A stretch of DNA of 64,000 nt from CAYNUJ01 sp964573255 (GCA_964573255.1 CAZNJB010000016.1:9656-73655), one strand, 5' to 3'. Counted from the first letter of the stretch, positions 52,682 through 62,995 are shown. The notes: generated by a model from the letters alone, not told the origin. Numbers and translations: made by a program.

Positions 52682-55675
52682 TTAGTCCACCGGAATACCC
52701 GGCTTTACAATAACACCTTCATTCTTTTTACCGTTAATTACAATCGACAATGGCTTTTCCAGCCGGATATGCTTAACATATTTCAAAGCCTCAACATCTT
52801 GATTCTTCAGCCATTTGTAATCTAAAAATATCTTACCGGTATTAGAGTGAACAGTAAAATACGCTATTTGGAAGGATGTTAAATTTTGGAAGAAATGCGA
52901 TCCTTGAGAAGGTTCGACAACCATATCTTCAAAATTAGTTTCAATTATTGCCTTGGCACCGCAAATATTTTCCCAGGTTACCGGTATACCGAGCCAAGGG
53001 TCGAGGGTTCCCAGTCTACCCAAGGCAATTAACAAATAAGGTCTTTGTTCATTAACCAATTTGGAGTTGATGGAAGTTAATTCCATAGCAACTTCTCTTG
53101 TTTTCGATCTTTCAAATTTTTCTCTATCAACATAAACAATATCATAAATATCCTGCATTATTCCGTTACCAAGCACGTTTGTACTCTTACACAACAAATC
53201 TTTGCCTTTAAATTTGGTCAAATCCATATCAACTATTTCATCAGAAATAACCAAAGGACGAACTTGTAAGATAGAGAATTGCTTTTTCTCTCCGCTGGGA
53301 ACCGATAAATTCACGGCAAATTCAATTTCCACAGGTGAACCCATTCCCCATCTGCCAAGTTGTAAAAGCAGATCAACAATTTCGGCAACTGGGAAAGCAT
53401 TAAACTTCAATACAGGTGCAAGTGTAAATAATTTTAATCCCGGTCTCGATGCTCCATCATAAACAGTATGATTTTCGTGCGAATACGTAGAACCTGTTAA
53501 ATTAAGTGTTCCGTCTTTTTCGGCAACGGATAACTCATAAGTCTTGATAAATGAATCCTCACTTAATTCTTCTTCGCCAAGTTCCTTTTTCAAATCGAGT
53601 GCATAAAATTCTTTTTGAGAATATTCCAGTGTTTGATTTACATCGGAAAACTGCATTAAATGTTTCGGGAATTTGGGACAAAAACGGACTACATTCCCAC
53701 CGTCAGTAATTATTTTACCCAATCCCAAACCAACGGACGCTATTCCGTCTTCAGCTTTCAGAGGATGAACCGGGTAGAAATTATAAGATCTGGCAACACC
53801 CGAAAAATCGGGATAAAATTTATCTCCGTGTATTTCACCGGATAATTTTTGAATGATGACAGCCATTTTTTCATCTTCCAACCGGTAAGTAGTCATTTTT
53901 ATATATTCCTTTGCCGAATTGAAAAATGTAGAAGCATAAACTCTTTTAATAGCATTTAGCAGTTGATTGAAACGGACAGAAATATTGCCGTGATTATTCG
54001 GAAGCATGATAGTTTCATATACTCCGGCGAACGGCTGTCCCTGCGAATCTTCCAATAAGCTGGAAGACCTAACAGCTATAGGCGTATTTACTATACTCAA
54101 AAACTCGTAAAGAGCTTCAATAATTTCCTGCGGGAAATATTTTGCTTCTTGAAATTTTTTCACTAACTCCCGATCTTTTCTGCTTCGAATTGCAAAATCA
54201 TACAAATTGTTTTGCTCAATAAACTCATCAAAAATTTCGGTGCCAATAACTAACAGCGACGGAATGCTAATTTCGGTATCCTTATATCTATTCCTTAATT
54301 CAAGATTATGAATCAAATAATTTATGAAAGCTAACCCACGGGCTTTCCCTCCGATGGAACCACCGCCAATTCTGGTAAATGTTGCGCTAAAATCGAATGA
54401 TTCTTTATTGAAATCGTTTATTACCGCACGCTGTCTATTAATCCTGAATTCGGATACAGTTTCAATCAAATGTTTTCTTAAATCCTCTGGCGATCTAAAA
54501 TCGGAAACTTTTTTGGGTCGTAAGTTATGAGCTAAATAAAATTCGGTTCTTGCTTTCAACCAGTTAGAGAAGTGATTGCGCGAAGCGTGGTAAAGTAAAC
54601 TTTCCATCGGAATGGTTTTAAGCTTTTCTTCCAATTCGTGCAAATTGCTTGCTCTGGCAACTTCGTGACCCTGTTGATTACGGAAAATAAAATCACCGAA
54701 GCTAAAATTTTCCCGCATAAATTTATTTAGATCATGCAATAGAGTTGGACTTTCTTTCAATAAAAAAGATGCACCGATAGAATAAGCAAGTTCTTCATTA
54801 TCAGGAGTATTTGATTGAATTACCACGGGGATATCATAAAAGTCTTCTTTGATTTTTTTTGCGAGCAATATTCCCGCTTTGGGATTTAACTTTCCTCCCT
54901 TGGGAAAAGCCACATCGGTAATTATGCCTTGAATATTTTCCTTATATTTATTGTAATACTCCTCTACTTCTTCGTAATCTGAACAGAGAATAATTTTAGG
55001 ACGCGCTCGCATTCTTAAGAATTTATGGGAGAGGTTTACACTTTCTTCCAACAATTCCTGCGACTGCTTGAAAAGTTCGGTATAAATCACCGGCATAAAA
55101 GCGGAATAAAACCTTACATCATCCTCCACAACAAGTATAACTTGAACCCCCATACTATTAACATCGTTTTCAATATTTTTTCTATCCTCAATAAATTTTA
55201 TTATACCCACTATTAATCGGTAATCCCCCGTCCATACAAAAACCTTATCAAATATTTCCCTTTCTTTTGAATTCAATAAATTTGCCAAATACTTATTATA
55301 AAAACCGATTAGCACAATGGGAATATCAATCCCCTTTCCTTTTAACTCTTTGGCAAATTGAACCGCGGAAGAATCTTCAATATGCATTGTCACAATTATT
55401 AATTGATAATGCATAGCTTTATCTAACATTTTAAAAGCTTCTTTAGAACTGGATACTTGTGTGATTTCAGGGGCATGACTTAAATTCAGTCCTAGATACT
55501 CCTTCCGCACCAACTCGTAAAGCCGCCCGTCTTCTTCGAACAAATAATTATCATAGAGACTGGAAACAAGAAGAATATTAGTTACTCTATAATGCATCAG
55601 ATTATGAAAATCTTGGAATTTCCAATATCTACTTTTCTTTAAAACATCCTTACTGAATTTTAATTCCTGTCTCAT
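52682..55675 (-). CDS. PEP-synthase-like protein: two receiver-like domains plus PPDK ATP-binding domain
   Basis: 997 residues. Residues 30-160 and 172-330 are receiver-like Rossmann segments; the second has ILVVEDD, IITDVAFPKGGKL and IPVVIQS, the phospho-acceptor-type spacing. From about 430 to 790 is the ATP-grasp PEP/pyruvate-binding domain with GGGSIGGKARGLAF, PIAVRSSSLLEDSQGQPFAG and EFAVN...FSILQVRPL. The phospho-His swivelling domain and TIM-barrel of real PEP synthase are absent; a 200-residue unrecognised tail takes their place. It is therefore unlikely to make PEP. It may be a phosphate-transfer or signalling protein seen in Bacteroidota. Confidence 0.78.
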   Translation of the reverse strand: MRQELKFSKDVLKKSRYWKFQDFHNLMHYRVTNILLVSSLYDNYLFEEDGRLYELVRKEYLGLNLSHAPEITQVSSSKEAFKMLDKAMHYQLIIVTMHIEDSSAVQFAKELKGKGIDIPIVLIGFYNKYLANLLNSKEREIFDKVFVWTGDYRLIVGIIKFIEDRKNIENDVNSMGVQVILVVEDDVRFYSAFMPVIYTELFKQSQELLEESVNLSHKFLRMRARPKIILCSDYEEVEEYYNKYKENIQGIITDVAFPKGGKLNPKAGILLAKKIKEDFYDIPVVIQSNTPDNEELAYSIGASFLLKESPTLLHDLNKFMRENFSFGDFIFRNQQGHEVARASNLHELEEKLKTIPMESLLYHASRNHFSNWLKARTEFYLAHNLRPKKVSDFRSPEDLRKHLIETVSEFRINRQRAVINDFNKESFDFSATFTRIGGGSIGGKARGLAFINYLIHNLELRNRYKDTEISIPSLLVIGTEIFDEFIEQNNLYDFAIRSRKDRELVKKFQEAKYFPQEIIEALYEFLSIVNTPIAVRSSSLLEDSQGQPFAGVYETIMLPNNHGNISVRFNQLLNAIKRVYASTFFNSAKEYIKMTTYRLEDEKMAVIIQKLSGEIHGDKFYPDFSGVARSYNFYPVHPLKAEDGIASVGLGLGKIITDGGNVVRFCPKFPKHLMQFSDVNQTLEYSQKEFYALDLKKELGEEELSEDSFIKTYELSVAEKDGTLNLTGSTYSHENHTVYDGASRPGLKLFTLAPVLKFNAFPVAEIVDLLLQLGRWGMGSPVEIEFAVNLSVPSGEKKQFSILQVRPLVISDEIVDMDLTKFKGKDLLCKSTNVLGNGIMQDIYDIVYVDREKFERSKTREVAMELTSINSKLVNEQRPYLLIALGRLGTLDPWLGIPVTWENICGAKAIIETNFEDMVVEPSQGSHFFQNLTSFQIAYFTVHSNTGKIFLDYKWLKNQDVEALKYVKHIRLEKPLSIVINGKKNEGVIVKPGIPVD

Positions 55676-55742
55676 AAATTGGCCGTAAATATTAAGTATG
55701 ATTCTAAAATAAGAATTATATAATTAAAGTAGTATGTAAAAA

Positions 55743-55770
55743 TAAAAAAGGGCGCTCGAAAGAGCGCCCT
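55743..55770 (-). terminator. Rho-independent terminator of gdhA
   Basis: On the minus strand AGGGCGCTC-TTTC-GAGCGCCCT followed by TTTTTT. Nine GC-rich pairs with a tetraloop, directly after the gdhA stop. Confidence 0.93.
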
Positions 55771-55776
55771 AAATTA

Positions 55777-57138
55777 TTAAACAATACCTTGATCTATCAT
55801 TGCATTTGCAACCTTAAGGAAACCGCCAATATTTGCGCCGTTAACATAGTTACCCGGCGTACCGTAGGTTTCCGCTGCATCCGTACAAGTTTTGTGAATA
55901 CTCTTCATTATGTTGCGAAGTTTTTGATCGACCTCTTCTCTGCTCCAACCAAGGCGCATGCTGTTCTGAGTCATTTCCAAACCGGAAACAGCAACACCAC
56001 CGGCATTAGCAGCTTTACCAGGTCCGAATAGAATTTTATTTTCTAAGAAAATATCAATTCCTTCAATTGTAGTAGGCATATTTGCACCTTCAGTTACACA
56101 GTAAACTCCGTTATCCAATAAGTTTTGTGCATCTTTGCCATTAATTTCGTTTTGTGTTGCACTTGGGAATGCACAGTCAGCTTTGTGATTCCACAATGGA
56201 TTATAGTCTAATGAAGGATCAACAGGAGTATATACTGCATTCGGATACTTCTCAACGTATTCCTTTATTCTTCCGCGCTTGATGTTTTTCAATTCCATTA
56301 TAAATGCAAGTTTATCTTTATCGATTCCTTCTTCGTCGTAAATGTAACCGCTGGAATCGGAAAGTGTTACAACCTTACCACCAAGTTCAAGTATTTTTTC
56401 AACTGTATATTGAGCAACGTTACCGCTGCCGGAAACTAAACATGTTTTGCCTTCCAAAGTTTCTCCGCGAGTTGCCAACATTTCGCTGGCAAAATAAACC
56501 GAGCCATATCCGGTAGCTTCCGGACGAATTAAAGAACCGCCCCAATTCAAAGCCTTTCCGGTAAGAACCCCGGTGAATTCGTTGCGGAGTTTTTTGTATT
56601 GACCGAATAAGTAACCTATTTCACGACCGCCAACACCAATATCTCCAGCAGGAACATCTGTATTAGGACCAATATGACGGAATAATTCACTCATAAAAGC
56701 TTGGCAGAATCTCATAACTTCGGCATCACTCTTTCCTTTAGGATCAAAATCAGAGCCGCCTTTTCCGCCGCCCATTGGCAATGTGGTCAAACTATTTTTA
56801 AAGACTTGCTCGAAAGCCAGGAATTTCAAAATACCGAGATTAACCGATGGGTGAAAACGGAGACCTCCTTTGTAAGGACCGATTGCAGAATTCATCTCGA
56901 TTCTGTAACCGCGGTTAACTTGCACTTCCCCGCTGTCATCTACCCAAGGAACTCTAAACATAATTACTCTTTCAGGCTCAATTATTCTTTCAAGAATTTT
57001 AGTAGCACGGTATTCGGGATGTTTTTCCAATACCAATGCTAATGATGTTACTACTTCGTAAACTGCCTGGTGAAATTCCGGTTGGGCAGGATTCTTTGCT
57101 TTTACGTCTTCCATCAATTGTTTAACGAATTCATTCAT
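55777..57138 (-). CDS. gdhA: NADP-type glutamate dehydrogenase
   Basis: 453 residues, as expected for the hexameric bacterial enzyme. The catalytic Lys is in LPMGGGKGGSDFDPKGKSDAEVM (about 120-128), substrate-binding residues in GPYKGGLRFHPSVN, and the Rossmann nucleotide fold starts at CLVSGSGNVAQY (about 233). It aminates 2-oxoglutarate with ammonia. It has its own terminator and a 352-base upstream region. Confidence 0.96.
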   Translation of the reverse strand: MNEFVKQLMEDVKAKNPAQPEFHQAVYEVVTSLALVLEKHPEYRATKILERIIEPERVIMFRVPWVDDSGEVQVNRGYRIEMNSAIGPYKGGLRFHPSVNLGILKFLAFEQVFKNSLTTLPMGGGKGGSDFDPKGKSDAEVMRFCQAFMSELFRHIGPNTDVPAGDIGVGGREIGYLFGQYKKLRNEFTGVLTGKALNWGGSLIRPEATGYGSVYFASEMLATRGETLEGKTCLVSGSGNVAQYTVEKILELGGKVVTLSDSSGYIYDEEGIDKDKLAFIMELKNIKRGRIKEYVEKYPNAVYTPVDPSLDYNPLWNHKADCAFPSATQNEINGKDAQNLLDNGVYCVTEGANMPTTIEGIDIFLENKILFGPGKAANAGGVAVSGLEMTQNSMRLGWSREEVDQKLRNIMKSIHKTCTDAAETYGTPGNYVNGANIGGFLKVANAMIDQGIV

Positions 57139-57490
57139 AAGTGCTCCATTCGCTTTATTGATACATTATTAATTAGGTGGTGATTTATTTTTTCTAGTGA
57201 GTGGACATTCTTTGAGGGATTCTGCTGCAGAAGTAAATTAGGTAGTGAGGATAATATTATATTAGCTATTCTAAATTTCAACAAGGCTTTCCTCTGTCCA
57301 TTTATCCTTGTTGGGATAAATTCAATCTGTATAACATTACCAAAATATTCTATTTAAAAATTAGAGGCAAGAAAAAAATCAATTTATTTTTGAATTATTA
57401 TGCAGATTCCCCAACTAATTTTTGAGCTATTTAATATTTCAATTGGAGAATATTATTAATTTGTTTAGGAAAAATCTTAATTAGAGTTGT
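57139..57490. other. 352-base intergenic region upstream of gdhA
   Basis: AT-rich, with a GGAGC ribosome site before gdhA. It probably contains the gdhA promoter. Two GTGGTGA/GTAGTGA-like strings lie within 65 bases of each other, but I can not assign an operator. No frame or RNA gene seen. Confidence 0.45.
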
Positions 57491-58252
57491 TTAAAAGAGA
57501 AGAGTCCACATTAGATAGTCAATAATTAATATAGAAGCCGATGTTAAAACAAAAGAACGTATAGTGGAATTACCCACTCCTTCGGCTCCGCCTTCCGTTT
57601 TAAATCCTATATGACATCCTATCAACGCGGTAACACCACCAAATGCCATACCCTTTGCCATTCCGAAAATAAAATCACTTAGCATAAAAAATCTTTTTAC
57701 CGATTCAAAAAAAACTGCAAATGAAACCCCGAGGAAATAATTGGAAATGAAAAAGGCACCCAATACTGCAATTACGTCAGCAAAAATTATTAAGATAGGC
57801 ATCATTAAAGTAGCCCCTAAAAATCTCGGCAGTGCTAAATATCTTATAGGACTAATTCCCATAGTCTCCAAAGCATCAATTTGCTCGGTTACTTTCATAG
57901 TGCCCAATTCAGCAGCAATAGAAGCACCAACTCTTCCTGCAATTACAATTGCAGTAAGAACTGGTCCCAATTCTGTTATAATAGCACGGCTGGTAGCGGT
58001 TCCAAGAAAACTTAACGGGGCAATCCCCTTCAGTTGATAGGCAGCTTGCCAAGCCGCTACTGCACCGGTAAATACAGCAATAATTATAACCAACGGCATA
58101 GAATTTACACCTATATGCTCCATTTGATAGATAATATTTTTTCTGTTTTTCAATAAATTGGGGAAATATTTGATAATTTCGCCAAACAGAATGGAAATTT
58201 GGCCGATTTCCTCGAAAAATTTTATCGTTCGCTTTCCTATTGCTGCAAGCAT
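57491..58252 (-). CDS. mlaE: MlaE/YrbE-type ABC lipid transporter permease
   Basis: 253 residues, five or six hydrophobic helices. The conserved block ELGTMKVTEQIDALETMGISPIRYLALPR (about 115-145) is the diagnostic MlaE/YrbE sequence, and ELGPVLTAIVIAGRVGASIAAELG fits the same family. These permeases move phospholipid between membranes with an MlaF ATPase and MlaD MCE protein. No such partners are next to it in the window, so they may be encoded beyond an operon boundary elsewhere. Confidence 0.92.
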   Translation of the reverse strand: MLAAIGKRTIKFFEEIGQISILFGEIIKYFPNLLKNRKNIIYQMEHIGVNSMPLVIIIAVFTGAVAAWQAAYQLKGIAPLSFLGTATSRAIITELGPVLTAIVIAGRVGASIAAELGTMKVTEQIDALETMGISPIRYLALPRFLGATLMMPILIIFADVIAVLGAFFISNYFLGVSFAVFFESVKRFFMLSDFIFGMAKGMAFGGVTALIGCHIGFKTEGGAEGVGNSTIRSFVLTSASILIIDYLMWTLLF

Positions 58253-58424
58253 ATATATTTTATATTCCGTTTGTTATAAATCATAAAATTCAAAATGTAA
58301 TATATATAACCTTCAGCATTTTTGCGTTCCTCACTATTTTTTTAATATTTTGCACTCGGCATTAAAATTATTAATCACAATGCCTATTTTACCCAATGGC
58401 AGTAGAATAATAGAAAGGTGAATT

Positions 58425-59495
58425 ATGAAAGAGATTAAGATTCAAGTAAGTGAAAATTCAAAATCTGCTGTTCTGCCGGATGAGTTAATTTTTGGAAGAA
58501 CCTTTACTCCTCATGTATTCGAAATGGATTACGATGAAGAAACCGGTGGATGGCAAAATCCAGTAATTAAAGATTTTACCGATATTACGCTTTCTCCTGC
58601 AGCAATGGCTTTGCACTACGGTCAAGAAATATTTGAAGGGTTAAAAGCTTATAAACAGGAAAACGGAAAGATTGTTTTATTCCGTCCTGATAAAAATATC
58701 GAGAGAATGAACCGTTCTGCAAAGAGATTATGTATGCCTGAAGTAGATCCGGAATTGGTTCTCGAAGCAATGAAAAAACTTGTTTATTTGGAAAAAGATT
58801 GGATACCTACTAAGCCGGGTCATTCCCTCTATTTAAGACCTCTTATGTTTGCTACCGATCCCTTCTTAGGCGTTAGACCCGGAATTCAGTACAAGTTTAT
58901 CATTATGCTCAGTCCTGTTGGACCATATTATCCCGAAGGATTTCGCCCTGTACCTATTATGACAACGGATAAATATGTTCGTGCCGTACGCAAAGGAGTA
59001 GGTGATTGCAAAACTGCGGGCAACTACGCCGCAAGTTTGCTTGCACAAAAAGAAGCTAAGGCGGAAGGATATTCCCAGGTTCTCTGGCTTGATGCTATAG
59101 AACAAAAGTATCTTGAAGAAGTAGGAACGATGAATATATTCGTTCATTTCAAAGATGAGGTTGCCACCCCAATGTTAACCGGTTCCATTTTGCCGGGAGT
59201 AACCAGAATGTCCGTTCTACATATGTTGAAAGACTGGGGCTACAACGTGAACGAAAGGATGATTAGCATCGACGAAGTTGTTGAAGGATATGAAAACGGT
59301 AATTTAGTCGAGTTATTTGGTACCGGAACTGCTGCGGTAATTTCATCTGTAAGCAAATTAAAATACAAAGATAAATTGTTGCAATTCAGCGAAACAGAAG
59401 CAGGTGAATTAGGCACTAAATTATATAATGCCATTACCGATATTCAATACGGAAGAACCGAAGATAAATACGGTTGGATTGTTCCTGTTGAATAA
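58425..59495 (+). CDS. ilvE: Branched-chain amino acid aminotransferase
   Basis: 356 residues, PLP fold-type IV. Marks are ALHYGQEIFEGLKAYK (about 63-78), RMNRSAKRLCMPE, the PLP Lys in KTAGNYAASLLAQ (about 197), LEEVGTMNIF and LFGTGTAAVISSV. It makes or breaks down Val, Leu and Ile in the cytoplasm. It follows GAAAGGTGA and ends near a bidirectional terminator. Confidence 0.95.
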   Translation: MKEIKIQVSENSKSAVLPDELIFGRTFTPHVFEMDYDEETGGWQNPVIKDFTDITLSPAAMALHYGQEIFEGLKAYKQENGKIVLFRPDKNIERMNRSAKRLCMPEVDPELVLEAMKKLVYLEKDWIPTKPGHSLYLRPLMFATDPFLGVRPGIQYKFIIMLSPVGPYYPEGFRPVPIMTTDKYVRAVRKGVGDCKTAGNYAASLLAQKEAKAEGYSQVLWLDAIEQKYLEEVGTMNIFVHFKDEVATPMLTGSILPGVTRMSVLHMLKDWGYNVNERMISIDEVVEGYENGNLVELFGTGTAAVISSVSKLKYKDKLLQFSETEAGELGTKLYNAITDIQYGRTEDKYGWIVPVE

Positions 59496-59544
59496 TTAAA
59501 ATTTATTATTCTCTTTTGAGCCGCATTTCCGAATAAAGGTGTAA

Positions 59545-59583
59545 AGTGAAGCGATATTTTGATTTTCAGTGAAGCGATATTTT
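59545..59583 (+). repeat. 16-bp tandem direct repeat near prophage edge
   Basis: AGTGAAGCGATATTTT occurs twice with seven bases between the copies (59545-59560 and 59568-59583). It lies between ilvE and the terminator that closes the phage genes. It may mark an attachment or insertion scar, but only this end is visible. Confidence 0.6.
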
Positions 59584-59600
59584 ATCATTTTGAGGCAGTA

Positions 59601-59629
59601 AAAAGGGCTGACATTTTGTCAGCCTTTCT
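59601..59629. terminator. Bidirectional terminator between ilvE and the phage-like genes
   Basis: AAAAGGGCTGACA-TTT-TGTCAGCCTTTCTTTT: eight or nine pairs with A-run on one side and T-run on the other, so it can stop transcripts from ilvE and from the convergent phage-like genes. Confidence 0.88.
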
Positions 59630-59630
59630 T

Positions 59631-60098
59631 TTATTGCGCTGTTGGAATGCCAAATGTGGGAGATGAAACCAGATCAGTCGAATGAAACTCAAGGGTAATG
59701 TTGTGCTGCCACGCATTGCGACTTTCCAAGCGGATATCTCCGACATAGATCACTTTGTAAATATTAGTGCTGTCATCTCGCGGTTTTAACTTGAGATATC
59801 CGGAACTTTTGGCGGCGACAATGCAGTTGAATAAATCTTTTAGGATGGTTGTATCAATTGAATTGTATTGAATAATGCATTTATATTTATAGCCTTCAGG
59901 AGAATCCTCCCCAATCGTTCCATCAAGAAGTTCGTGCTGGCGATATTTATCGCTTGGATATGGATCAAAATATTGGCGGATGAATGATTTCCCGTCATCT
60001 CGGACATAGGGCAAGTTAATGGTCTCTTGCAGAACATCACTGGAATCGTAGCGATAAACTATTGGATATCCGTCACCCTGAATGAACCTGCTGCTCAT
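59631..60098 (-). CDS. Phage-like protein downstream of tape measure
   Basis: 155 residues, mostly beta-strand in pattern (YPIVYRYDSS, YKVIYVGDIRLESRNAWQHNITLEFHST). The position right after the tape-measure gene and the ATGA overlap with it suggest a tail tip or distal-tail component. No named family recognised. Confidence 0.65.
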   Translation of the reverse strand: MSSRFIQGDGYPIVYRYDSSDVLQETINLPYVRDDGKSFIRQYFDPYPSDKYRQHELLDGTIGEDSPEGYKYKCIIQYNSIDTTILKDLFNCIVAAKSSGYLKLKPRDDSTNIYKVIYVGDIRLESRNAWQHNITLEFHSTDLVSSPTFGIPTAQ

Positions 60099-62995
60099 AG
60101 GTCATTTGTCCTCTTTTTTTCGAATTTCTCTCGACGTTTGAATGCAATGAATATATCTCTGTCAGCCAGTCGTGTTTCTCCAACAACTTCCACTTTTTGA
60201 TTGCCGGATTTTTCTTCGAGTTTTTGCAGTCTATTTTCGATTCTCTCAAGTAAGTTAATCATCATTGAATTGTCCGGAAATTGAGTTACCGCCGGTACTG
60301 TTAATGGAATTCCGGCAAGAACAACTTGGGGATTGACAATAGGATTCGTTTTTTGTTTGAGTGCGAAAAACAATCTGCTGAGAGTGCCTCCACTACTTAA
60401 GTATTGTTCCAGCAATTCAAAATTATCTTTCTCCCTTTGGACTAATCCGGCACGAAAGACGTATTCCTTCTTATGTACAACTCCAGCAGGTTCGTTCTCA
60501 TCACCATCACCGGTGTATCCACCGGTTTTGAAACCGAGAATCTTTTTCAACCCGTTCCAAAGAGCAAGGACTCCTCCAATCATCGCCGGAATTGCAGCAA
60601 TGGCAAACGGACCCAAAGTGGCGAATAATGACGCTATCCCTTCTCCTATTGCCTGCAGAATTGAAGCCGCACCGAGTGCAAGTTTTTTAACAATTTCCAT
60701 TCCGGCGAGGGCAATTCGTGCTAGCGTACCGGTTTTGGCTACAGCGGTTTTCTGAGCTTCGGTTGTTTCCTCGATTGTGAGTTCCGCCAATTTGGTTGCG
60801 GCAAATTTAGAAAGCCAATCTCCAAGAAGCTGCAGTAGAAATTTTTGAGAACTCTGCCATAATCTCTGTGTCCATGTTTGACGATCTTCTTCAACCTGCT
60901 TGAGATACTCGGCTTCATTTTCTTCAGCTACTCTGCGTCTGAGCATATATTCTTCCCTCGTAATTTCACCTTCCTTTAGCTGACGTTTGAGATCTTCGAG
61001 TTCTTGCTTAAAGCGATATTTCTGCAATTGAACATCCGCATCAGTATATTGACGCTTACGTTGCAATTCGTCCATGGCGAAGTCTTTCAGAAAATCTGTA
61101 AACACTAAATATTGCTGTTTGATTGCTTCGAGAGTTTTGAGATAAAGTGCTTTCGTCTCTAAATTGAATTCTTCTTGACTAATCAAACCTTTTGCGAGCA
61201 TCTCCTTAAGTAATGCATGTTGTTTATTATAAACATCAATAGCAATACTTATTTCATTTTCGCCTTGTAATCGCCTTGATTCTATTTCCAGTTCAATTGC
61301 TCTCTGTTTCAAATTGAATTCGTAATTTAGCTGCTGGATTTTTTCTCTGAGTTCCTTTTCTCTAAGTAGTTTTTCTTTTTTAATTCTCTGCTCTTCAATC
61401 CGCTTTTCTTTCTCAGCTTTCTGTTTTTTGGCTTCCTGTTCCGCTTTGTCATATCGCTCGTTTATTTCCGATCGTTTCTTTTGATATATTTGATTTATAA
61501 GAATTAAAGCTTCAGAATTTCCTTTGTATTTATCTTTTGATTCCTGCAGCCAGATTTCCAGTTCGGCAAGTTCTCTCTTCCTATCATCTTTAATGGTTTG
61601 AGTTCTTAACCTCTCAAGCTCAATGCTATCTGAAACAGCTTTATTTTCGGAATTACGTGCAGCCATTGTTTTTAAGATCGCTTCGTACTGGGCAATTTTG
61701 GAAGTCGTTTCTTGATCCGTTAAATCGATATAATATTTCATTCCCTGAAAATCATATTCACTCAGTCCGCGTACTTTTGCCAATTCGGACAATTTCATTC
61801 CCGAGACTCTTGCTTCTTCGCCTAACTGAGTCATTTTGGATTTTAGTTTTTCGGCTAATTCTGCCTCCGTTTCAAAATAACGCTGCTGAAGCTGTTCGTT
61901 TGATAGTTTCCTAAATTCACCAATTACCTCTTTTATAGAATCATTAACATCTAAAATTTTGGTGCCGGTAAGCTCGACACGGTTCTGCAGATTTTCAATT
62001 AGTGCAACGCTTCCGGCTAATGCCGTAACAATTCCGCCGATAATTAAAGGGATTCCCCCCATAGATGTATTCAAAGCAATAAATGCAGCAGTAAGTCCGG
62101 AGATAGCAAGGATTGTGGATTGAATTACCGGGTCAAGGTTATTAAACAAAGTTATGAGCTGACCAATAACTTTAAGTAGAGGAGCAAAGGCTTGATTGAG
62201 AAGCTTTCCGATTACCTCTTGAGTATCACCAATTGTGTTGTCCATCGATTTTAAATCGGATTTCATACTCTCCGCAGTACCGCCGAATTTACTCTCGATA
62301 AAATTAAGAGTTAGCTCAAGACGCTCTTGTGCATTATTAGTCTGACGTAGAAGCTCTACAAACTCTCTGCTTGCACCCCGGAAAGGAGCCAGACCGGATT
62401 CAACTGCTGTACTTATGCGCTGCATTGCGGTAAACAGATCCGTGCCGAGCGCCTCGGCTAAATCCATTCCGGCAATCATTGCCCTTTTTAGTCCTTCGTT
62501 ATCGAGCTTCAGCATCTGGTTTGTTAACGATGCAGCTTTGTTTATAACCTCATCCCCAAAATTAGTTACTTGCTGCATACTCGAAGCCCATTTTGTGAAA
62601 TCTTCCGTCAGTTTCCTAGCTGTCTCGGCGCTAACTTCACCTTGTTGTTGAAATGCAAGTTGGAGTCTTTTTACCGAGAGTTCTTGAGTCTCGGACGCTT
62701 CAATAAAAGCTCGAATTTGCCTCACACTTTGTTTCATTAGTGAAATTGCGGATTGAAGTCCGGTAAGGATCATGCCCCACTGGGCAAATTTCTGTCGCGT
62801 GGAATCCGCTGCCGATCCGGTTTGTTTAACTTCATCAGTAACGCTCTTTACTTTTGCCTGTGCATCCGAAGTGTCCGCATCGATCTGAATTTCCCCTATT
62901 CCGGAAAGCTTGCTCTCAATTTCGGACGCAGCTTTTGAAACTTCGCCACGAAGTCCTTGTATATCAAGTTTTATTTTAAGAGTAATTTGCGCCAT
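60095..62995 (-). CDS. Phage tail tape-measure protein
   Basis: 966 residues. Early coiled coil (about 1-90) with KSVTDEVKQTG, a TMP-type domain (about 95-290), a hydrophobic segment (about 290-335), long charged coiled coil (about 440-760, KKQKAEKEKRIEEQRIKKEK) and a second hydrophobic segment (about 780-850). The order is typical of tape-measure proteins that set tail length and help DNA injection. At 966 residues it would fit a long-tailed phage or a tailocin. It starts inside the last codon of the chaperone extension (TAATG). Confidence 0.9.
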   Translation of the reverse strand: MAQITLKIKLDIQGLRGEVSKAASEIESKLSGIGEIQIDADTSDAQAKVKSVTDEVKQTGSAADSTRQKFAQWGMILTGLQSAISLMKQSVRQIRAFIEASETQELSVKRLQLAFQQQGEVSAETARKLTEDFTKWASSMQQVTNFGDEVINKAASLTNQMLKLDNEGLKRAMIAGMDLAEALGTDLFTAMQRISTAVESGLAPFRGASREFVELLRQTNNAQERLELTLNFIESKFGGTAESMKSDLKSMDNTIGDTQEVIGKLLNQAFAPLLKVIGQLITLFNNLDPVIQSTILAISGLTAAFIALNTSMGGIPLIIGGIVTALAGSVALIENLQNRVELTGTKILDVNDSIKEVIGEFRKLSNEQLQQRYFETEAELAEKLKSKMTQLGEEARVSGMKLSELAKVRGLSEYDFQGMKYYIDLTDQETTSKIAQYEAILKTMAARNSENKAVSDSIELERLRTQTIKDDRKRELAELEIWLQESKDKYKGNSEALILINQIYQKKRSEINERYDKAEQEAKKQKAEKEKRIEEQRIKKEKLLREKELREKIQQLNYEFNLKQRAIELEIESRRLQGENEISIAIDVYNKQHALLKEMLAKGLISQEEFNLETKALYLKTLEAIKQQYLVFTDFLKDFAMDELQRKRQYTDADVQLQKYRFKQELEDLKRQLKEGEITREEYMLRRRVAEENEAEYLKQVEEDRQTWTQRLWQSSQKFLLQLLGDWLSKFAATKLAELTIEETTEAQKTAVAKTGTLARIALAGMEIVKKLALGAASILQAIGEGIASLFATLGPFAIAAIPAMIGGVLALWNGLKKILGFKTGGYTGDGDENEPAGVVHKKEYVFRAGLVQREKDNFELLEQYLSSGGTLSRLFFALKQKTNPIVNPQVVLAGIPLTVPAVTQFPDNSMMINLLERIENRLQKLEEKSGNQKVEVVGETRLADRDIFIAFKRREKFEKKRTNDL

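Noticed and set aside
53202..53462. Plus-strand 86-codon frame
   Set aside because: Shadow frame opposite the PEP-synthase-like gene; no ribosome site and no family.
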